From Rhodocyclaceae bacterium (GTDB taxonomy: Bacteria > Pseudomonadota > Gammaproteobacteria > Burkholderiales > Rhodocyclaceae), in NCBI GenBank assembly GCA_028687645.1, contig JAQTZQ010000019.1, forward strand, positions 1 through 37,189: a DNA stretch of 37,189 bases. The letters are read 5' to 3'. Below, piece by piece: positions 34,484 through 37,189 of the stretch (the first letter of the stretch is position 1; every line of letters begins with the position of its first letter). The notes under the pieces are model-generated. The model did not search any database. It had not been told where the DNA came from and saw only the letters and a program-made list of their open reading frames with translations. Made by a program: the position numbers and the translations under genes.

Positions 34484-34488
34484 GGACA
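34484..34488 (+). other. Right attachment core (attR)
   Basis: GGACA. The left side (CTGTATTTATAT) is element DNA. The right side (GAGGGGTGAAAC) is the continuation of glycine-riboswitch aptamer 2 and its terminator. Confidence 0.75.
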
Positions 34489-34532
34489 GAGGGGTGAAAC
34501 GCAAGATCCGTTCTTTCGTTTCACCCCTTTTT
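34488..34532 (+). terminator. Orphan glycine-riboswitch terminator upstream of gcvT
   Basis: GGGGTGAAACG (34491-34501) and CGTTTCACCCC (34517-34527) form a perfect 11-bp stem followed by TTTTT. The AGAG just before it is the missing 3' strand of aptamer 2 P1, so glycine binding originally competed with the foot of this hairpin. With the aptamers 18.7 kb away, the hairpin should form whenever it is transcribed. Confidence 0.88.
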
Positions 34533-34575
34533 CGTTTCTAGAACTGACGTTAATAGACGTCTGTAAAGGATTGAT

Positions 34576-35667
34576 ATGCTGAAGAAAACAGTTTTGAATA
34601 CCGCCCATCGCGCGATGAACGCCCGGATGGTCGATTTCGGTGGCTGGGATATGCCGGTCAACTACGGTTCGCAGATCGAAGAGCACCACGCGGTCCGCAA
34701 CAACTGCGGCATGTTCGATGTTTCGCACATGTGCCCGGTCGATGTCGTTGGCCCTGATTGCCGCAAATTCCTCTCCCGCCTCGTCGCTAACGATGTTGCA
34801 AAATTAAAGGTTTCCGGCAAGGCGCTCTACGCCGCCATGCTCAACGACGCCGGCGGCGTCATCGATGATCTGATCATCTATTTTCTCACTGACACCCGCT
34901 TCCGTCTCGTGATCAATGCCGGCACGGCCCTCAAGGATCTGGACTGGATGCAGGCCAAGGTCTCCGAATGGAAGCTGGACGTGACCATCACCCAGCGCCG
35001 CGACGGCAACGAACCGCTTGGCATCATCGCCGTGCAAGGGCCAAACGCTCGTGCCAAGGTATGGGAAGTGCTGCCCCAAACCAAGGCAGCGATTGCCGAA
35101 TTGAAGCCATTTTTTGCTGCCGAAGTGGATCAATACTTTATCGCCAGCACCGGCTACACCGGCGAAGACGGCTACGAAATCATGCTGCCGGCTGGCGAAG
35201 CTGAAGCCTTGTGGAACGCATTGAACAAGGCCGGCGTTGCGCCCTGTGGCCTAGGCGCCCGTGACACACTGCGCCTGGAAGCCGGCATGAATCTTTATGG
35301 CCAGGACATGGATGAAACGGTTTCGCCGCTCGACGCCGGCCTGAGCTGGACCGTTGCCATGAAGGACGAGCGCGATTTCGTCGGTAAATCCGCGTTGACC
35401 GCAGCCGGCCAGCAGAAACAATTCCTCGGCTTGATTTTGCTCGATAAGGGCGTACTGCGCGGCCACCAACAAGTTATTACAAAACAAGGCAATGGCGAAA
35501 TTACTTCAGGTAGTTTCTCACCAACATTGCAGCAATCCATCGCCCTCGCCCGCCTGCCGCTCGGCGTGCAAATTGGCGATGAAGTCGAAGTGGATATCCG
35601 CGGCAAGCTGCTCAAGACCAAGGTCACCAAACCCGTATTCGCCCGCAACGGCAAAGCAGTCATCTAA
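34576..35667 (+). CDS. gcvT: Aminomethyltransferase (glycine cleavage T protein)
   Basis: GcvT moves the methylene group from the H-protein-bound aminomethyl arm to tetrahydrofolate and releases ammonia. The 363-aa product has the family length, with the early [17 protein letters not shown] and MFDVSHM motifs, [10 protein letters not shown] in the folate-binding core and the [17 protein letters not shown] block. The ATG at 34576 has an AAGGA site 5 bp upstream. It opens gcvT-gcvH-gcvP, now 43 bp downstream of an orphan terminator. The coding sequence itself looks intact. Confidence 0.97.
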   Translation: MLKKTVLNTAHRAMNARMVDFGGWDMPVNYGSQIEEHHAVRNNCGMFDVSHMCPVDVVGPDCRKFLSRLVANDVAKLKVSGKALYAAMLNDAGGVIDDLIIYFLTDTRFRLVINAGTALKDLDWMQAKVSEWKLDVTITQRRDGNEPLGIIAVQGPNARAKVWEVLPQTKAAIAELKPFFAAEVDQYFIASTGYTGEDGYEIMLPAGEAEALWNALNKAGVAPCGLGARDTLRLEAGMNLYGQDMDETVSPLDAGLSWTVAMKDERDFVGKSALTAAGQQKQFLGLILLDKGVLRGHQQVITKQGNGEITSGSFSPTLQQSIALARLPLGVQIGDEVEVDIRGKLLKTKVTKPVFARNGKAVI

Positions 35668-35691
35668 TTACCCCACATTCAGGAGAAAACC

Positions 35692-36072
35692 ATGTCCAAC
35701 GTCCTCGCCAACCTCAAATACGCCGCCTCCCACGAATGGATGCTGCTCAACGCTGACGGCTCCGTCACCGTCGGTATCACCGACCACGCCCAGGAAGCCC
35801 TCGGCGACCTCGTTTTCGTCGAACTGCCGGAAGTCGGCGCTCATTTCGATGCCGAGAAGGAAATCGCCGTCGTTGAATCGGTCAAGGCTGCCGCTGATGT
35901 CTACGCGCCGATCTCCGGCACCGTGACCGAAGTCAATCAGGCGGCTGCCGATGCCCCGGAATCGGTCAATCAGGACGCCTACGCTGCCTGGTTGTTCAAG
36001 ATGACTCCGGACAACGTCGCTGACCTCGACAAGATGCTCGACGCCGCTGCCTACCAGGCGCTATCTGAGTAA
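35692..36072 (+). CDS. gcvH: Glycine cleavage system H protein
   Basis: GcvH carries the lipoyl arm that shuttles between the P, T and L proteins. The 126-aa product has the lipoylation site [14 protein letters not shown] with Lys65, and the usual HEWM...[19 protein letters not shown] start. It lies 24 bp after gcvT with an AGGAGA site before the ATG at 35692. Confidence 0.97.
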   Translation: MSNVLANLKYAASHEWMLLNADGSVTVGITDHAQEALGDLVFVELPEVGAHFDAEKEIAVVESVKAAADVYAPISGTVTEVNQAAADAPESVNQDAYAAWLFKMTPDNVADLDKMLDAAAYQALSE

Positions 36073-36075
36073 GGC

Positions 36076-36147
36076 GTAATTGGTGATTGGGGATAGGTTA
36101 ATAGTGAAACCGCCTCCCAATTACCCATTACCAATTCCCCCTAACGC
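36076..36147. repeat. Heptamer-based inverted repeat between gcvH and gcvP
   Basis: One arm reads TAATTGG-TGATTGG-GGATAGG and the other CCAATTA-CCCATTA-CCAATTC-CCCCTAA. The heptads are variants of one another and the two arms are complementary, giving a long imperfect hairpin in the intergenic RNA. Confidence 0.6.
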
Positions 36148-36165
36148 CTCACCAGAGAACCTAAC

Positions 36166-37189
36166 ATGCCGCTCAATCAAGCGCTCTCCACCCTGGAGCA
36201 GCACGACGAGTTCATCGACCGTCACATTGGCCCGTGCGCCAGCGAAATGGCTGCCATGCTGGCCGCCATCGGTGCCGACAGTCTGGAACAGCTGATCGAC
36301 CAGACCGTCCCCGCTGCCATCCGCCTTCCGGCCGATCTGCCGCTGCCCGCACCGCGTCGCGAACATGAAGCGCTGGCCGACCTCAAGGCCATGGCCAGCA
36401 AGAACGTCGTCAACAAGTCCTGCATCGGCATGGGCTATTACGACACGCTGACGCCCAAGGTCATCCTGCGCAACGTGATGGAAAATCCGGGCTGGTACAC
36501 CGCCTATACGCCCTACCAGGCTGAAATCGCCCAGGGCCGTCTCGAAGCGCTGATGAATTTCCAGCAGATGGTCGTTGATCTGACCGGCCTGGAAATCGCC
36601 AACGCCTCACTGCTCGACGAAGCCACCGCTGCTGCCGAAGCGATGACCATGGCGCGCCGTGTTTCCAAGTCGAAATCGAACCGTTTCCTAGTCGATGCCA
36701 ACTGTTTTCCGCAGACTATCGATGTAGTCAAGACGCGCGCTGGTTATTTTGGCTTTGAGTTGGTAATTAGTACGGTCGACAGCCAAAAAGACGAAGAATT
36801 TTTTGGCGCTCTGCTTCAATACCCGAATCAGAACGGCGAAGTCAGCGACCTGAGCGCGACCATCGCCGGCCTCAAGGCCAAGGGCGCAACCATCGCCGTT
36901 GCGACCGACCTGATGGCACTGGTCCTGCTCAAATCACCAGGCAGCATGGGCGCGGACATAGCCCTCGGTTCAAGCCAGCGTTTCGGCATCCCGATGGGTT
37001 TCGGCGGCCCGCACGCCGCTTTCTTCGCCACCCGCGAAGCCTTCGTCCGCTCCATGCCGGGGCGCATCATCGGCATCTCCAAGGATGTACGCGGCAAGAC
37101 CGCCTACCGCATGGCGTTGCAAACGCGCGAGCAGCACATCCGCCGCGAGAAAGCCAACTCCAACATCTGTACCTCACAAGTGCTGTTGG
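36166..37189 (+). CDS. gcvP: Glycine dehydrogenase (decarboxylating), P protein, 5' part
   Basis: GcvP is the PLP enzyme that decarboxylates glycine and loads the aminomethyl group on GcvH. The frame from ATG 36166 runs unbroken to the window edge (341 codons of an enzyme of about 950 aa). Recognisable parts are FIDRHIGP near the N terminus, [39 protein letters not shown] and [12 protein letters not shown]. The PLP lysine lies beyond the window. The ribosome binding site is weak, and the gene follows gcvH after 93 bp that hold a heptamer hairpin. Confidence 0.96.
   Translation, partial: MPLNQALSTLEQHDEFIDRHIGPCASEMAAMLAAIGADSLEQLIDQTVPAAIRLPADLPLPAPRREHEALADLKAMASKNVVNKSCIGMGYYDTLTPKVILRNVMENPGWYTAYTPYQAEIAQGRLEALMNFQQMVVDLTGLEIANASLLDEATAAAEAMTMARRVSKSKSNRFLVDANCFPQTIDVVKTRAGYFGFELVISTVDSQKDEEFFGALLQYPNQNGEVSDLSATIAGLKAKGATIAVATDLMALVLLKSPGSMGADIALGSSQRFGIPMGFGGPHAAFFATREAFVRSMPGRIIGISKDVRGKTAYRMALQTREQHIRREKANSNICTSQVLL

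Larger units (their letters stand above)
15744..34488. mobile_element. 18.7-kb site-specific mobile element (recombinase module plus defence cargo)
   Basis: The element is bounded by direct repeats GGACA (15744-15748 and 34484-34488). Joining the outer flanks rebuilds an uninterrupted glycine riboswitch (GGTATCGA-GGACA-GAGGGG). It carries a + strand operon of three tyrosine recombinases, two small proteins and a helicase, and a converging minus-strand operon of four anti-phage-type genes. The joined element ends would read TTATATGGACATAA, a partly symmetrical attP core. Inverted near-copies of AGCTTGGCAAT lie 52 bp and 49 bp inside the two ends. The exact crossover base within or next to GGACA cannot be fixed from one sequence. 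Confidence 0.85.

Overview
The window looks like a chromosome segment of a betaproteobacterium, most likely of the Rhodocyclaceae type (Dechloromonas/Azonexus relatives). This is inferred from protein sequence and gene order: rnm-tsaC/yciO-M50 peptidase-trpS-scpA-scpB-rluB, rimP-nusA-infB-rbfA-truB-rpsO-pnp, dksA, and a glycine-riboswitch gcvTHP operon. No rRNA, tRNA or CRISPR array was recognised.

Layout. (1) 1-502: the decayed 3' end of a phage-type integrase gene, then dksA on the + strand. (2) 1064-15516: a dense minus-strand run of core genes for RNA decay, translation, transcription termination, chromosome condensation and tRNA charging/modification. (3) 15547-15748: the promoter and both aptamers of a tandem glycine riboswitch. 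(4) 15744-34488: an 18.7-kb mobile element. (5) 34488-37189: the riboswitch's own intrinsic terminator, then gcvT, gcvH and the 5' part of gcvP, which runs off the window.

The main result is that the mobile element sits inside the glycine riboswitch. The left junction stops at the GGACA that closes aptamer 2. The right junction starts with a second GGACA followed by GAGGGG and the 11-bp terminator hairpin that normally continues the same RNA. Removing the element and one GGACA restores a continuous aptamer 2/P1/terminator. The gcv promoter and aptamers now read into the recombinase genes, while gcvTHP is left behind an orphan terminator with no aptamer to open it.

The element has two blocks facing each other. 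The + strand block (15897-24253) is a tightly coupled six-gene operon: three tyrosine-recombinase-type proteins (417, 581 and 737 aa), two small coiled-coil proteins and a RecD-like helicase. It resembles the gamma-mobile-trio (GMT) class of recombinase modules. The minus-strand block (34003-24589) is a four-gene operon: DUF499 ATPase, DUF3780 protein, DUF1156 DNA methyltransferase and a PLD-SNF2 helicase. It matches the helicase-methylase-ATPase (Hma-like) anti-phage systems. The whole reads as a site-specific defence island whose chromosomal target is a conserved regulatory RNA.

All function calls are from reading motifs and family memory; no database search was run.
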